DNA from: Planctomycetota bacterium
Lineage (GTDB): Bacteria > Planctomycetota > Phycisphaerae > Phycisphaerales > UBA1924
Reading direction: 5' to 3'
Length of the DNA stretch: 64,000 nt
Assembly: GCA_020831805.1 (NCBI GenBank)
Contig: JAFIFX010000006.1
Coordinates: 82,581-146,580, forward strand
Shown: positions 32,795 through 41,092 of the stretch, piece after piece
How positions within the stretch are numbered: position 1 is the stretch's first letter
Layout of the letters: each line of letters begins with the position of its first letter
Translations under genes and position numbers: made by a program
The notes under the pieces: model-generated
What the model was told of the DNA's origin: nothing
Database searches by the model: none
What the model saw: the letters and a program-made list of their open reading frames with translations, nothing else

Positions 32795-35551
32795 GTGCAC
32801 GAGAACACACCCGTTCGAACCGTGGAGCCCCGTACGCTCCGTCGCCTGTCCCCGCTGGCTGTTGTGCTGGCCGCCGGCCTTGTGGGCGGCTGCGCCAACT
32901 CGCCGACCCGCCCGGTCGCCGACAACTTCAACGACAAGGGCCGCGCCTCCATGGCGACGGCCAGCATCGAGCCGACCCAGGCCAAGGGCCAGTTCACGCC
33001 CGAGTCGTTCATCGTTGAAGGCCACGGCATGAAGCTCGAGCAGCAGTGGGTCAGCGAGGCGCGCATCGGCGCCGCCGAGTTGGAGGCGCGTCGCGCCGCG
33101 GCGCAGGCCTACCAGGTCAAGGCGCTGGCCAACTTCGACGAGTCGGCCGCCGCTGCGGACGCGAAGCTGCAGACCTCGTTCATCGAGCGTGACAGCGGCT
33201 ACGCGGACGCCGAGCTGACCCGCAAGACCCATGACGCCCGCCTGTACCACATGGGCCGCCAGATCGAGTCGCGTCAGGTTGAGAAGGACATCGAGTTCCA
33301 GCGTCAGGAATCGTTCCTGAGCGCTTCGGTCAAGGAGTGGCAGGCCGAGGTCGAGCGGATCCGCTCGTCGGCCGAGAACGAGTGGAAGGACTCGCTGGCC
33401 GAGCACGACCGCATGATGGCGACCCGCGCCGCGGTCCAGGAGCGTGGGCAGGCCGAGATCGACCGGATGGTCCGCGCCGCGGACCTGACCGCCGATCGGG
33501 CCGAGACGAAGGTCCGCGCCCTTCGCACCGAGGCCCGCAGCGTGGCCGACCAGACCACCGCGGAGGTCGAGAAGCTCAACAAGCTGATCGAGACGACCCG
33601 GATCCAGACCGAGGCGACCGTCAAGGAGCTGACCGAGCGGGCGCACTCGCTCGACGACCAGCTGGCCAGCCGCATCGCCGAGATGAACGCCGAGGCCACG
33701 CTGCTCGAGACGACCGACGCCGACCAGGAGTACCAGCTCCGCGTCAGCCAGGCCCAGGTCAACTACGAGACCACGCTGGGCGAGGCCGAGGACATGCGTC
33801 TGTCCGCCGAGGAGCTCTCGCAGCAGAACGCCTCGCGCGTGGCGCGGATGACGGCCGAGGCCAACGCCCGGTTCGACTCGTCCCGCTCGTCGTACGAGGA
33901 ATCGATCAAGGGGATCCACGCCCACTACAGCAAGCTGATGGCCGATGTGGCCCGTTCGGTGGCCGAGGCGGACCGCGTGGAGCACACGGCCCGCAGCGCG
34001 TTCATCAAGGCCGAGATCGACGCGCGGACCAACGCGCTGCGTGAGGCCGCCGACCACACCCGCGCCATCGCCAAGAGCGAGGCGGAGAAGATCGAGGCCG
34101 AGTCGGTGGCCGAGGCCCGTCGCCTGCAGGCCCGGTTCGCCAAGGAGTTCGCCGATCAGGCCCGCAAGGGCAGCTTCGCGCTGCCGAGCAAGCTGAACGA
34201 GCGCAACCCCGGCGTGAAGAACGACGACGCGGCCCCGGAGTTCGCCAAGGCGAGCAAGAAGCCCGAGAACATCCACCCCGAGCACATCGCCACATTCCGG
34301 ACCGGGCTGGCCAAGGCCACCGAGCTCCGCGAGCAGGCGGATGCGTCCCGCCTCGACGCGATGGCGATGCGCGATTCGGAGATGGCCCGGTTCAACGACT
34401 GGTGGAACAACAAGCAGGCCGAGCACCGCTCCACGCTGGCGTCGATCGATGCGTTCCGCCAGAAGGCGGACGCGGATGTCACCCGGCTGATCTCGCGGGC
34501 CGACTCGATGATCGCCCGGGCCGAGACCGAGCGCGGCCGCGCCCTGGTGGAGGCCGAGGCGGACCGCAACGAGGTGTTCGCCCGCATCATGGCGCTGCGG
34601 GGCAACTCGCAGACGCTGGACAAGAAGAAGGACGCCCAGGTCCGCCAGCTCATGGCGCAGGCGGACGCGACGGCCCGGACCGGCGAGAGCAAGGTCGCTT
34701 CGCTGGTGGTCCAGCGCGACTCGACGGCCCGGCGCGGCGAGGCCAAGGGGCGCCAGCTTCTGGCCGAGGCCTCGAGCCTCGAGTCCTCGCAGCGTGCGGT
34801 GGTGGCCCAGATGGCCGAGGACATCAACGCCTCGCGTCAGATCCTGGCCGCCGAGCTGAACCGTCTGGGCCAGGGCGCTGAGAGCTTCCTGACGGTGGCC
34901 GAGGCCAACTACCACGAGTCCCGCGCGTTGGCGGACGCCTTCGAGCGGATCGCGGTGGCGAACACCAGCGAGCTGGCGGCCCGGCATGTGGCCAGCCGTC
35001 GCCAGGCGGAAGCCGACATCGAGTACATGGCGGCGCTGACCTCGGCGAACTCGCTGATCCGCGACGCCGATGTGACCCGGATCTACGCCCGCGCCGACGA
35101 GGCCCTGGGCATGGGCCGGGCGCGTGACATCGCGATCCGCGGCCAGATCGAGGCGGACCAGCAGGTCGCGCTGGCCAGCGTGACCCGGGAGTTCTCGGTG
35201 GCTGATGCGCAGGAGACCGGCGTCCGCGCCCGGTTCGATCAGCGCGTTGCCTCGACGATCGCCAGCCGGAACCGCTCGTACGCGGACATGTATCAGGCCA
35301 GCCAGTTCCAGCGTGTCCGCGCGGAGATGGCCTCGGCCGAGGCCGCCAGCTACGCGGAGCTTTCGGTGGCCGCCCTGCAGCGCCTGAGCGCGACGGCCGA
35401 GTCGTTCCGGCAGAACGCGCAGCGGAACTGGGACAGCCGCCTGGCGATGCCCGGCACGCTGCCCGCGCCGGCCAGCAGCGAGGAGCTGTTCGAGGCGACG
35501 ACGCCGTCGTTCAGCGCCCCGCAGTTCGTGGTTGTTCCGACGGGCGACTGA
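32795..35551 (+). CDS. Giant coiled-coil lipoprotein
   Basis: The 918-residue product has a lipoprotein signal with a basic N-region (TLRRLSP), hydrophobic VVLAAGLVGGC and the lipobox cysteine at residue 33. The rest is almost entirely alpha-helical with Ala/Glu/Arg/Lys-rich heptads and repeated words such as ARAETERGR, SLESSQRAVVAQ, ADAT.RTGESKVASL; no globular domain is recognisable until a short Pro-containing tail. It is likely a long envelope tether or filament spanning the periplasm. GTG 32795 has GAGGA seven bases upstream; the reading frame is open upstream to 31832 but that is antisense to the RNase HII gene. A strong terminator follows. Function unknown. Confidence 0.85.
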   Translation: MHENTPVRTVEPRTLRRLSPLAVVLAAGLVGGCANSPTRPVADNFNDKGRASMATASIEPTQAKGQFTPESFIVEGHGMKLEQQWVSEARIGAAELEARRAAAQAYQVKALANFDESAAAADAKLQTSFIERDSGYADAELTRKTHDARLYHMGRQIESRQVEKDIEFQRQESFLSASVKEWQAEVERIRSSAENEWKDSLAEHDRMMATRAAVQERGQAEIDRMVRAADLTADRAETKVRALRTEARSVADQTTAEVEKLNKLIETTRIQTEATVKELTERAHSLDDQLASRIAEMNAEATLLETTDADQEYQLRVSQAQVNYETTLGEAEDMRLSAEELSQQNASRVARMTAEANARFDSSRSSYEESIKGIHAHYSKLMADVARSVAEADRVEHTARSAFIKAEIDARTNALREAADHTRAIAKSEAEKIEAESVAEARRLQARFAKEFADQARKGSFALPSKLNERNPGVKNDDAAPEFAKASKKPENIHPEHIATFRTGLAKATELREQADASRLDAMAMRDSEMARFNDWWNNKQAEHRSTLASIDAFRQKADADVTRLISRADSMIARAETERGRALVEAEADRNEVFARIMALRGNSQTLDKKKDAQVRQLMAQADATARTGESKVASLVVQRDSTARRGEAKGRQLLAEASSLESSQRAVVAQMAEDINASRQILAAELNRLGQGAESFLTVAEANYHESRALADAFERIAVANTSELAARHVASRRQAEADIEYMAALTSANSLIRDADVTRIYARADEALGMGRARDIAIRGQIEADQQVALASVTREFSVADAQETGVRARFDQRVASTIASRNRSYADMYQASQFQRVRAEMASAEAASYAELSVAALQRLSATAESFRQNAQRNWDSRLAMPGTLPAPASSEELFEATTPSFSAPQFVVVPTGD

Positions 35552-35608
35552 TGCCCGCTGGGGCCCGGCCCGGTGGGCCGGGACACCATGAAACCTTGTG
35601 TTGATCAG

Positions 35609-35638
35609 CCGCCCGGGTGAAAGCCCGGGCGGTTTTTT
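35609..35638 (+). terminator. Rho-independent terminator after the coiled-coil lipoprotein gene
   Basis: A perfect 9-bp stem (CCGCCCGGG/CCCGGGCGG) with loop TGAAAG is followed by six T residues, 58 bases after the stop codon. Confidence 0.9.
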
Positions 35639-35692
35639 CAGGAAGGCCGGCCGGGAGGCCGCCCCCACCAAGAGGCCAGGCCCCACCAACAG

Positions 35693-35719
35693 AAAAGGGC
35701 CGGCGATGGCCGGCCCTTT
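35693..35719 (-). terminator. Terminator downstream of tRNA-Leu
   Basis: An 11-bp perfect stem (35694-35704 with 35709-35719, loop of four bases, GC-rich centre with A/T ends) lies nine bases beyond the tRNA 3' end on the minus strand, with T residues in the base of the stem. It is near-symmetrical and may work in both directions. Confidence 0.65.
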
Positions 35720-35727
35720 CGGGGAGT

Positions 35728-35812
35728 GCGGATGAGAGGGATCGAACCTCCACGGGATTTTACTCCCACTAGGACCTGAACCTAGCGCGTCTGCCAATTC
35801 CGCCACATCCGC
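35728..35812 (-). tRNA. tRNA-Leu (anticodon CAG)
   Basis: The 85-nt sequence folds as a class II tRNA: acceptor GCGGATG/CATCCGC, a D-arm with TGGC..GGAATTGGCAGACGC, anticodon stem CTAGG/CCTAG with loop TTCAGGT (anticodon CAG), a long variable arm, and T-arm with GGTTCGATCCC. The 3' CCA is not encoded, so it must be added. A terminator follows. It stands alone between the lipoprotein and SUKH genes; no sign of an integrated element at its 3' end was seen. Confidence 0.95.
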
Positions 35813-35964
35813 GTGGGGGAGAGAATGATTGGCGGGGTGGGGGCGGATGGCAAGTAGGTCGGGGGGGCAAGGTGAGGGAGGCCGGAGGTTGGCCTTCGCT
35901 GGGGACGGAAATGTCCTCGACAGGGAAAACCGACTCAATGGCGGCTCAGGCCACCCCCGGAGAC

Positions 35965-36624
35965 TCAGAATCCGAAGGCGTGTCTGAAGATGGCGGCATT
36001 GGTACACGCGGGATCAAGGCGGCTGGTGGGGGTGCCGTACTCATACTCATCGAGGGGTTGGCCGTTATCGGTCACGAAATGGCACAGGCTCCAGCCCTCC
36101 GGACCGACACAGCCAAGACCAAACCAAGCATCTATAAAGGATTCGAACGATGTGGCGAGCACGATGTGCTTCTCTGGCTCTTCGTGATTCAAATAGATGA
36201 CCGGGGGACGATCTCGGCTCGCTGCGATGTCTAATGCGATCGCGTCCCCGTTCGGCACTCCCACGAAGCGGAATGCGTGTTCCCACCTGGTGTAGGTCGA
36301 GTCAGAATCATCTGGGGACAAGAAGCCCGTTCTGTCCGCGTTGATGTTGTACAGCGATTCCGTATTGAACTCAAAGTAGCCGTCGGTCGGCTTGTCTGCA
36401 ACTTGGAGTGGGACAGCGTGCTCGCTCACGCTCCACCAGAAGTCAATCTGTGCAGCTTCAGAACACAGGAAGTTTTCGACATCGGCCGGAATTATCATGT
36501 CGGCTGTCGCGGCCCGGAGGGCTCCGGCGGTGAAGGGAGGTTTGATTTTGAAGTGGATCGGGCGTGACACATGCGGTGCAAGTGCGGCGGCCCACGCCTC
36601 AAGAGTTTGGACATGCTTGGGCAT
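35965..36624 (-). CDS. SMI1/KNR4 (SUKH) family protein
   Basis: The 219-residue protein matches the SUKH superfamily by pattern: IPADVENFLCSEAAQIDFWW (like the lP.dl..fl... start), FRFVGVPNGDAIALDI, RPPVIYLNHEEPEKHIVLATSFESFIDAW, and a final Trp/Gly-rich segment. Such proteins commonly protect bacteria from toxins, but many are orphan and regulatory. No toxin or contact-dependent inhibition gene is next to it. The GC content looks lower (near 55%) than the neighbours, suggesting transfer. Start chosen at ATG 36624 because of the AAGGG upstream; 36681 is possible. Confidence 0.8.
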   Translation of the reverse strand: MPKHVQTLEAWAAALAPHVSRPIHFKIKPPFTAGALRAATADMIIPADVENFLCSEAAQIDFWWSVSEHAVPLQVADKPTDGYFEFNTESLYNINADRTGFLSPDDSDSTYTRWEHAFRFVGVPNGDAIALDIAASRDRPPVIYLNHEEPEKHIVLATSFESFIDAWFGLGCVGPEGWSLCHFVTDNGQPLDEYEYGTPTSRLDPACTNAAIFRHAFGF

Positions 36625-36682
36625 CGGGGTGATTCCCTTCGGGCTTTGCCCAAACGGGGGGCTGGAAGCCCCCCGCTCCAAG

Positions 36683-36711
36683 AAAAACGGGGGCGGTCAG
36701 GCCCCCGTTTT
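36683..36711 (-). terminator. Terminator of recA
   Basis: A perfect stem (ACGGGGGC/GCCCCCGT, loop of six bases) flanked by A-runs on one side and T-run on the other lies just 9-10 bases after the recA stop on the minus strand, followed by five T residues. It is symmetrical and could also end transcription from the plus side. Confidence 0.85.
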
Positions 36712-36720
36712 CGCTACTCT

Positions 36721-37863
36721 TTACTCGGCGCCGACTTCCTCAAGCTCCTCGGCGGCCTCGGCCTCGACCTCGGCCATGTCCTCGGCGGGGATGAGCCCGG
36801 CCTTGGCCGCCGCCTTGGCGGGCAGGCGGTTGAGGAGGATGGCGTCGCGGATCTCCTTGAACAGGTCGGGGTTCTCGGCGAGGAACTCCTTGGCGCGCTC
36901 GCGTCCCTGGCCGAGGCGGATCTCGCCGTAGGAATACCAGGCGCCGGACTTCTGGGCGACCTTGTCCTCGACGGCCATGTCGATGAGGTCGCCGGTGGAG
37001 GAGATGCCCTCGTTGAACATAATGTCGAACTCGGCCTGGCGGAAGGGGGGCGCGACCTTGTTCTTGACGACGCGGGCGCGGGTGCGGTTGCCGGTGGCGA
37101 TGTCGCCCTCCTTGATCGAGCCGGTGCGTCGGATGTCGATGCGGACGGAGGCGTAGAACTTGAGGGCGCGGCCGCCGGGGGTGGTTTCGGGGCTGCCGAA
37201 CATGACGCCGATCTTCTCGCGGATCTGGTTGATGAAGATGACGGTGCAGTTGGAGCGGGCGATGACGCCGGTGAGCTTGCGCATGGCCTGGGACATCAGG
37301 CGGGCCTGGAGGCCGACCTGGGTGTCGCCCATCTCGCCCTCGATCTCGGCGCGGGGGATGAGGGCGGCGACGGAGTCGATGACGATGACATCGATGGCGT
37401 TGGAGCGGACGAGCAGCTCGCAGATTTCGAGGGCCTGCTCGCCGGTGTCGGGCTGGGAGACGAGCATGTCGTCGATGTTGACACCGATCTTGCGGGCCCA
37501 GGAGGGGTCGAGGGCGTGCTCGGCGTCGATGAAGGCGGCAACGCCGCCGTTTTTCTGGGCGTTGGCGATGACGGTCAGGGCGAGGGTGGTCTTGCCGGAG
37601 GATTCCGGGCCGAAGATCTCGACGATGCGGCCGCGGGGGATGCCCTTGCCGCCCAGCGCCAGATCGAGGGAGAGGGCGCCGGTGGAGATGCCGGGGATGT
37701 TGAGGTAGGCCTCCTCGTCGAGGCGCATGATCGAGCCCTTGCCGAAGGCCTTGTCGATCTGGGCGAGGGCGCGGTCGAGGGCCTGGGCCTTTTCCTTCTC
37801 GTTGGGATCGAGACGGGGGCCGGAGAGAACCTTGGACTCGGTGGAATCAGACTTGCGGGCCAT
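36721..37863 (-). CDS. recA: Recombinase RecA
   Basis: RecA polymerises on single-stranded DNA for strand exchange and, with LexA, controls SOS. The 380-residue protein has Walker A GPESSGKT (85-92), [11 protein letters not shown], the [19 protein letters not shown] segment, loop L2 region [20 protein letters not shown], and an acidic C-terminal tail (AEEELEEV-like). Length slightly exceeds the typical 350 because of N- and C-terminal extensions. A sigma-70 promoter candidate lies about 150 bases upstream (38014-38042); I did not recognise an SOS box. Confidence 0.97.
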   Translation of the reverse strand: MARKSDSTESKVLSGPRLDPNEKEKAQALDRALAQIDKAFGKGSIMRLDEEAYLNIPGISTGALSLDLALGGKGIPRGRIVEIFGPESSGKTTLALTVIANAQKNGGVAAFIDAEHALDPSWARKIGVNIDDMLVSQPDTGEQALEICELLVRSNAIDVIVIDSVAALIPRAEIEGEMGDTQVGLQARLMSQAMRKLTGVIARSNCTVIFINQIREKIGVMFGSPETTPGGRALKFYASVRIDIRRTGSIKEGDIATGNRTRARVVKNKVAPPFRQAEFDIMFNEGISSTGDLIDMAVEDKVAQKSGAWYSYGEIRLGQGRERAKEFLAENPDLFKEIRDAILLNRLPAKAAAKAGLIPAEDMAEVEAEAAEELEEVGAE

Positions 37864-38013
37864 GGGTGGGCCACCTTTCTGTTTGCCGTGCGTGGCCGCG
37901 GGCGTGTTTCAGCCGTGCGGGCGCATCGGGGAGCGACGCGGTGCGGGGCCCGCGGGATCCATCCCGGGGGTTGTCCGGCCGGGGGCGGCGTCGCACGCGG
38001 GCCCGGCGGGACC

Positions 38014-38042
38014 ACGGTACCAGACCCCGAACGGAGTGTCAA
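38014..38042 (-). promoter_or_regulatory. Candidate sigma-70 promoter for recA
   Basis: On the minus strand TTGACA (perfect -35; 38042-38037) is followed after exactly 17 bases by TACCGT (38019-38014). It would start transcription near 38007 and leave a leader of about 145 bases. No palindromic operator was recognised around it. The region between it and 38154 belongs to the divergent small-gene leader. Confidence 0.5.
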
Positions 38043-38154
38043 TGTGCGTGGTCTGTTTGGGGATAAGTTTTTTGAGGACTGGGTACTGGTCCCCAACTAC
38101 CGGATCCCAAGATGGGAGCAAGAAGCAGTTTCAATCGATTTTCACGGAGGGTTC

Positions 38155-38427
38155 ATGCGGGCATGGAGGCTGGGAAACAAACTGGGCGGCATGGAAACAC
38201 GCGAAGAGAACCGAGGAACGGGCAAGCCATCCGCTGACATGAGGCGGGGGCCTGCGGTACTGATCGCGGTGGTGGTGCTTGCGGCCGTCTTGATCGTGAT
38301 CTGGGTGGTGAGCGCTCAGGTCCGCACCGGGCGGGAGGCGCCGGTGTCGGAAACGGTGCCGCAAACCACGGCACCGAGAACCGCGCCCCTGGACGAGGGA
38401 ACCGGGCCGTTGGACCCGCCGCCCTGA
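38155..38427 (+). CDS. Small single-span membrane protein
   Basis: A 90-residue protein with a basic N-terminus (including EENRGTGKPSADMRR), one transmembrane helix (AVLIAVVVLAAVLIVIWVV, about 35-53) and a Thr/Pro-rich tail ending LDPPP. GGAGG lies four bases before ATG 38155. It resembles the next gene in architecture. No family recognised; function unknown. Confidence 0.65.
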   Translation: MRAWRLGNKLGGMETREENRGTGKPSADMRRGPAVLIAVVVLAAVLIVIWVVSAQVRTGREAPVSETVPQTTAPRTAPLDEGTGPLDPPP

Positions 38428-38494
38428 TCGGCGGGTCCCCAGAGGACAGGGGGGGCGCCGAACTCCATGATCCGGCGAAAGGGACGGTGGCGGC

Positions 38495-38698
38495 ATGGAC
38501 AACCGGAACAAGGGACGACAGCCGAGGCAGAAAAGCACCCTGTGGATCGCGTTGGGGGTGATCGCGGCGATCTTGTTGTTCGGGTGGCTGTTGAGCAATC
38601 AGTTCCGGCAGCGCGCGCCCGTACCGCCCCCGCCGGGGGCCGGAGCGGATGTGCCACCTCCTCCGACCGGGGACGAGGGGTCGATACCGCCGCCTTGA
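38495..38698 (+). CDS. Small single-span membrane protein, paralogue-like partner of the previous one
   Basis: A 67-residue protein: basic N-terminus (MDNRNKGRQPRQK), transmembrane helix (STLWIALGVIAAILLFGWLL, about 14-33), Arg-rich juxtamembrane segment, and a proline-rich tail ending SIPPP. It starts 67 bases after the previous gene with similar architecture, hinting at duplication and divergence. Its Shine-Dalgarno is weak (AAGGG at some distance). Unknown function. Confidence 0.6.
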   Translation: MDNRNKGRQPRQKSTLWIALGVIAAILLFGWLLSNQFRQRAPVPPPPGAGADVPPPPTGDEGSIPPP

Positions 38699-38747
38699 GC
38701 GTGCGGGACCGGATCGGTCACATGAATGCACTGCCAGGGTTTGCGGG

Positions 38748-40319
38748 CTAGGGCAGCGTGCGCTCGTAGAACCCGTCCAGATCCCGCTTGAGTTTCTCGA
38801 GGCTGGGGCGGTGGGTGTACATCATGTGGCCGGCCTCGTACTCATGGATCTCGATGTTGTCGCGCAGGTTGGGGCGGATCATGAGGTGGTTCATGGTGTA
38901 CTCGGTGGCGTAGTAGGGCGTGGCGAGGTCGTGGAAACCGCTGGCGACGAAGACTCGCATGAACGGGAGCTGCTGCATGGTGTTGCGGAGGTCCTCGGCG
39001 ACATTGGTGTAGCGGTTGACGCCGGTGTTGGCGAAGGACCACGGCTGCACGCTGGTGAGGATCTCGTAGGGCAGGTCGCTATTGAAGCGAAGTTCGCGGC
39101 GGAGGTAGTCGTTGAGCGATTCGGTGTAGATGCTCCTGATAGCGGTCATGGAGGGGTCGAACTCGTAGCGTTCGCCGGCGTCGTCGCGGTCGGCGGCGGT
39201 GTAGCGGGCGTCGAGGCGGCCGACGGTCTGGCCGCGGTCGCGGAGGAGCTCCTTGGGGAAGCGGGGCATGTCGGGGCGGAGGTTGACGCGGCGGACATAG
39301 TCGGCGGTCAGGCCGGTGTAGGCGGCGACACGCTCGGCGATGTCATCCGCCTCGTCGTCGGTGATGGCGCCGCCCTTCATCAGGGCGAGGGTGTAGTCGG
39401 TGATGGCGAACTGCTCGACTTCGCGGAGGAACTCACGCAGGGGGCGACGCTGGAGTTCGGGGCTGAGTTTCTCGTGGTAATGGGCGACGGCGGCGAAGGT
39501 GGGCAGGAAGAGGATGTGGGGCAGGTCGTTGCCGGTATCGAAGCGGATGGTCTGGAAGTTGAGGACGGCGGAGACGAGGATGACGCCGTTGGTGGCGATG
39601 CCGTGCGCGTTCTGGAGTTCGCGCGCCAGGCCGGCGGCGCGGGTGGTGCCGTAGCTCTCGCCGGCGAGGAAGCGGGGTGAGGACCAGCGGTTCTCGCGGC
39701 CGAGATAGAGGCGGATGAACTCGGCGACGGCGCGGATGTCCTCGCGGACGCCGTGGTAGGCCTTCTCGCTCTTGTCCGGCTCGGCGCGGGAGTAGCCGGT
39801 GGAGACGGGGTCGATGAAGACGAAGTCGGACTTGTCGAGGAGGGAGAACTCGTTGTTGACGACCTGGTGGGGCGGGGGGCCGGGGTTGCCGAAGTCGTCG
39901 ATGTGATTGACGCGGCGGGGACCGAAGATGCCCAGGTGGAGCCAGACGGAGCTGGAGCCGGGGCCGCCGTTGAAGGAGAAGGTCAGCGGGCGGGTGGCGG
40001 GGTCGGGAAAGGTGGGGGTCTCGCCCTCGGCGGCCGTCTCCGGGTCGAACGGGCCGTCGGTCATGCGGTAGGCGATGTAGAAGACGCGGGCCTCGGTGTC
40101 GTACTTGCGGGCGTTGGCGAGGGGGAGGGTGCCGGCGGTGGCCTGGTAGTGGATGGTCTGGCCGTTGATCTCGGCGGTGTGGTAGGTGACCGAGGGCGTC
40201 GCGGGGAAGGGCACGAAGGTGGCCTGATCGGGGGCCTTGGGGGCGTCCTGGGCCGCGGCGAGGGGCTGAAGGAGGGCGGCGAGGAGGGCGGTCAGGGTCA
40301 GGAGGATTCTGGTCTGCAT
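38748..40319 (-). CDS. Secreted serine carboxypeptidase (peptidase S10)
   Basis: The 523-residue protein has a Sec signal peptide (MQTRILLTLTALLAALLQPLAAA) and the S10 alpha/beta hydrolase motifs: oxyanion FSFNGGPGSSSVWLHLG (118-124), nucleophile GESYGTT (Ser222), SGFHDLATP (Asp464) and EAGHMMY (His498). S10 enzymes remove C-terminal residues at acidic pH. Such a peptidase is rare in most bacteria but recurrent in planctomycetes and related phyla. No metal ligands expected. It is convergent with the second small membrane-protein gene. Confidence 0.92.
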   Translation of the reverse strand: MQTRILLTLTALLAALLQPLAAAQDAPKAPDQATFVPFPATPSVTYHTAEINGQTIHYQATAGTLPLANARKYDTEARVFYIAYRMTDGPFDPETAAEGETPTFPDPATRPLTFSFNGGPGSSSVWLHLGIFGPRRVNHIDDFGNPGPPPHQVVNNEFSLLDKSDFVFIDPVSTGYSRAEPDKSEKAYHGVREDIRAVAEFIRLYLGRENRWSSPRFLAGESYGTTRAAGLARELQNAHGIATNGVILVSAVLNFQTIRFDTGNDLPHILFLPTFAAVAHYHEKLSPELQRRPLREFLREVEQFAITDYTLALMKGGAITDDEADDIAERVAAYTGLTADYVRRVNLRPDMPRFPKELLRDRGQTVGRLDARYTAADRDDAGERYEFDPSMTAIRSIYTESLNDYLRRELRFNSDLPYEILTSVQPWSFANTGVNRYTNVAEDLRNTMQQLPFMRVFVASGFHDLATPYYATEYTMNHLMIRPNLRDNIEIHEYEAGHMMYTHRPSLEKLKRDLDGFYERTLP

Positions 40320-40471
40320 GGGATCAGGATACCGGGAATCCGTGGAGTGGTGTTGGGGGGGGCGGACAGGTTTGCCGGGGACGGGGATGAGGTCTATCGT
40401 TGGGGCCCGGCCGGGCTGGTTGCCCGGCGTGGGTGCGCCCGGGGAGCCCGGGCGGTGCTTTGGAGCGAGCC

Positions 40472-40696
40472 ATGAAGAAGGACATCCATCCCACCTACTA
40501 CCCGTCCTGCAAGGTGATTCACAACGGTGAAGTTGTGATGACCGTCGGGGCGACCGTGCCGGAGATCCGGGTGGAGGTCTGGTCGGGCTCGCACCCGTTC
40601 TTCACGGGCAAGAGCGCGTTCGTGGACGCGGCCGGCCGGGTGGAGAAGTTCCAGAAGAAGTTCCAGGGGAGCTACTTCAAGGACAAGAAGAAGTAA
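40472..40696 (+). CDS. rpmE: 50S ribosomal protein bL31, cysteine-poor form
   Basis: bL31 bridges the subunits. The 74-residue protein starts MKKDIHPTYYPSCKVIHNGE and has WSGSHPFFTGKSAFVDAAGRV, the family signature. Zinc-type bL31 has four cysteines (CxC and a CxxC pair); here one cysteine (Cys13) survives, so this is probably a zinc-free form. A GGAG Shine-Dalgarno and a strong terminator flank it, so it forms a single-gene unit. Confidence 0.95.
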   Translation: MKKDIHPTYYPSCKVIHNGEVVMTVGATVPEIRVEVWSGSHPFFTGKSAFVDAAGRVEKFQKKFQGSYFKDKKK

Positions 40697-40756
40697 GCCC
40701 TCGCCAACTTCTGCGGGTCCGGCTTCTGTCGGATCCAAGCGGCTGCTTGATTGTCG

Positions 40757-40787
40757 GACCTGGCGCATACGTGCGCCGGGTCTTTTT
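40757..40787 (+). terminator. Rho-independent terminator after rpmE
   Basis: An 11-bp stem with one G-T pair (GACCTGGCGCA/TGCGCCGGGTC, loop TACG) is followed by five T residues, 60 bases after the rpmE stop codon. Confidence 0.9.
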
Positions 40788-41092
40788 GCATGGTTTCCCG
40801 AGCAGGTGAGATCCCCCTTTTGGACAAACTCGGGTCGCCATCGCATCACCGGTCGGGGTGTGTGCGTATGAGGGAGCATCTCTCGGTGGTGCGTGGCCGG
40901 TCTGTTTCGGCCACGGATTCACCGGCCCGGTCCCTCCCGGGCCTGGACAACGCATGACGGTGTAGACCTTTCCCCGGAGGATCCCGGTGGCCTGGTCTCG
41001 CTGTCTTTGGCTCTTAGTTGGGGCCCGCTGTTCTGGCGGGTTCGTGGAACAGGCGTCCGCTTTCGGCGGGCGAACATCGGACAGGAAGGTAC
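40788..41092 (+). other. Spacer and leader upstream of the matrixin-like gene
   Basis: About 305 bases without a convincing gene. It holds GC-rich segments (several CCCGG/CCGGG words) that may form hairpins and a good Shine-Dalgarno (AGGAAGGT) just before the next gene. I did not recognise a riboswitch, tRNA or promoter with confidence. Confidence 0.35.

Noticed and set aside
35872..36234. 120-residue plus-strand frame opposite the SUKH gene
   Set aside because: No family resemblance or ribosome site, whereas the minus-strand frame fits the SUKH pattern throughout.
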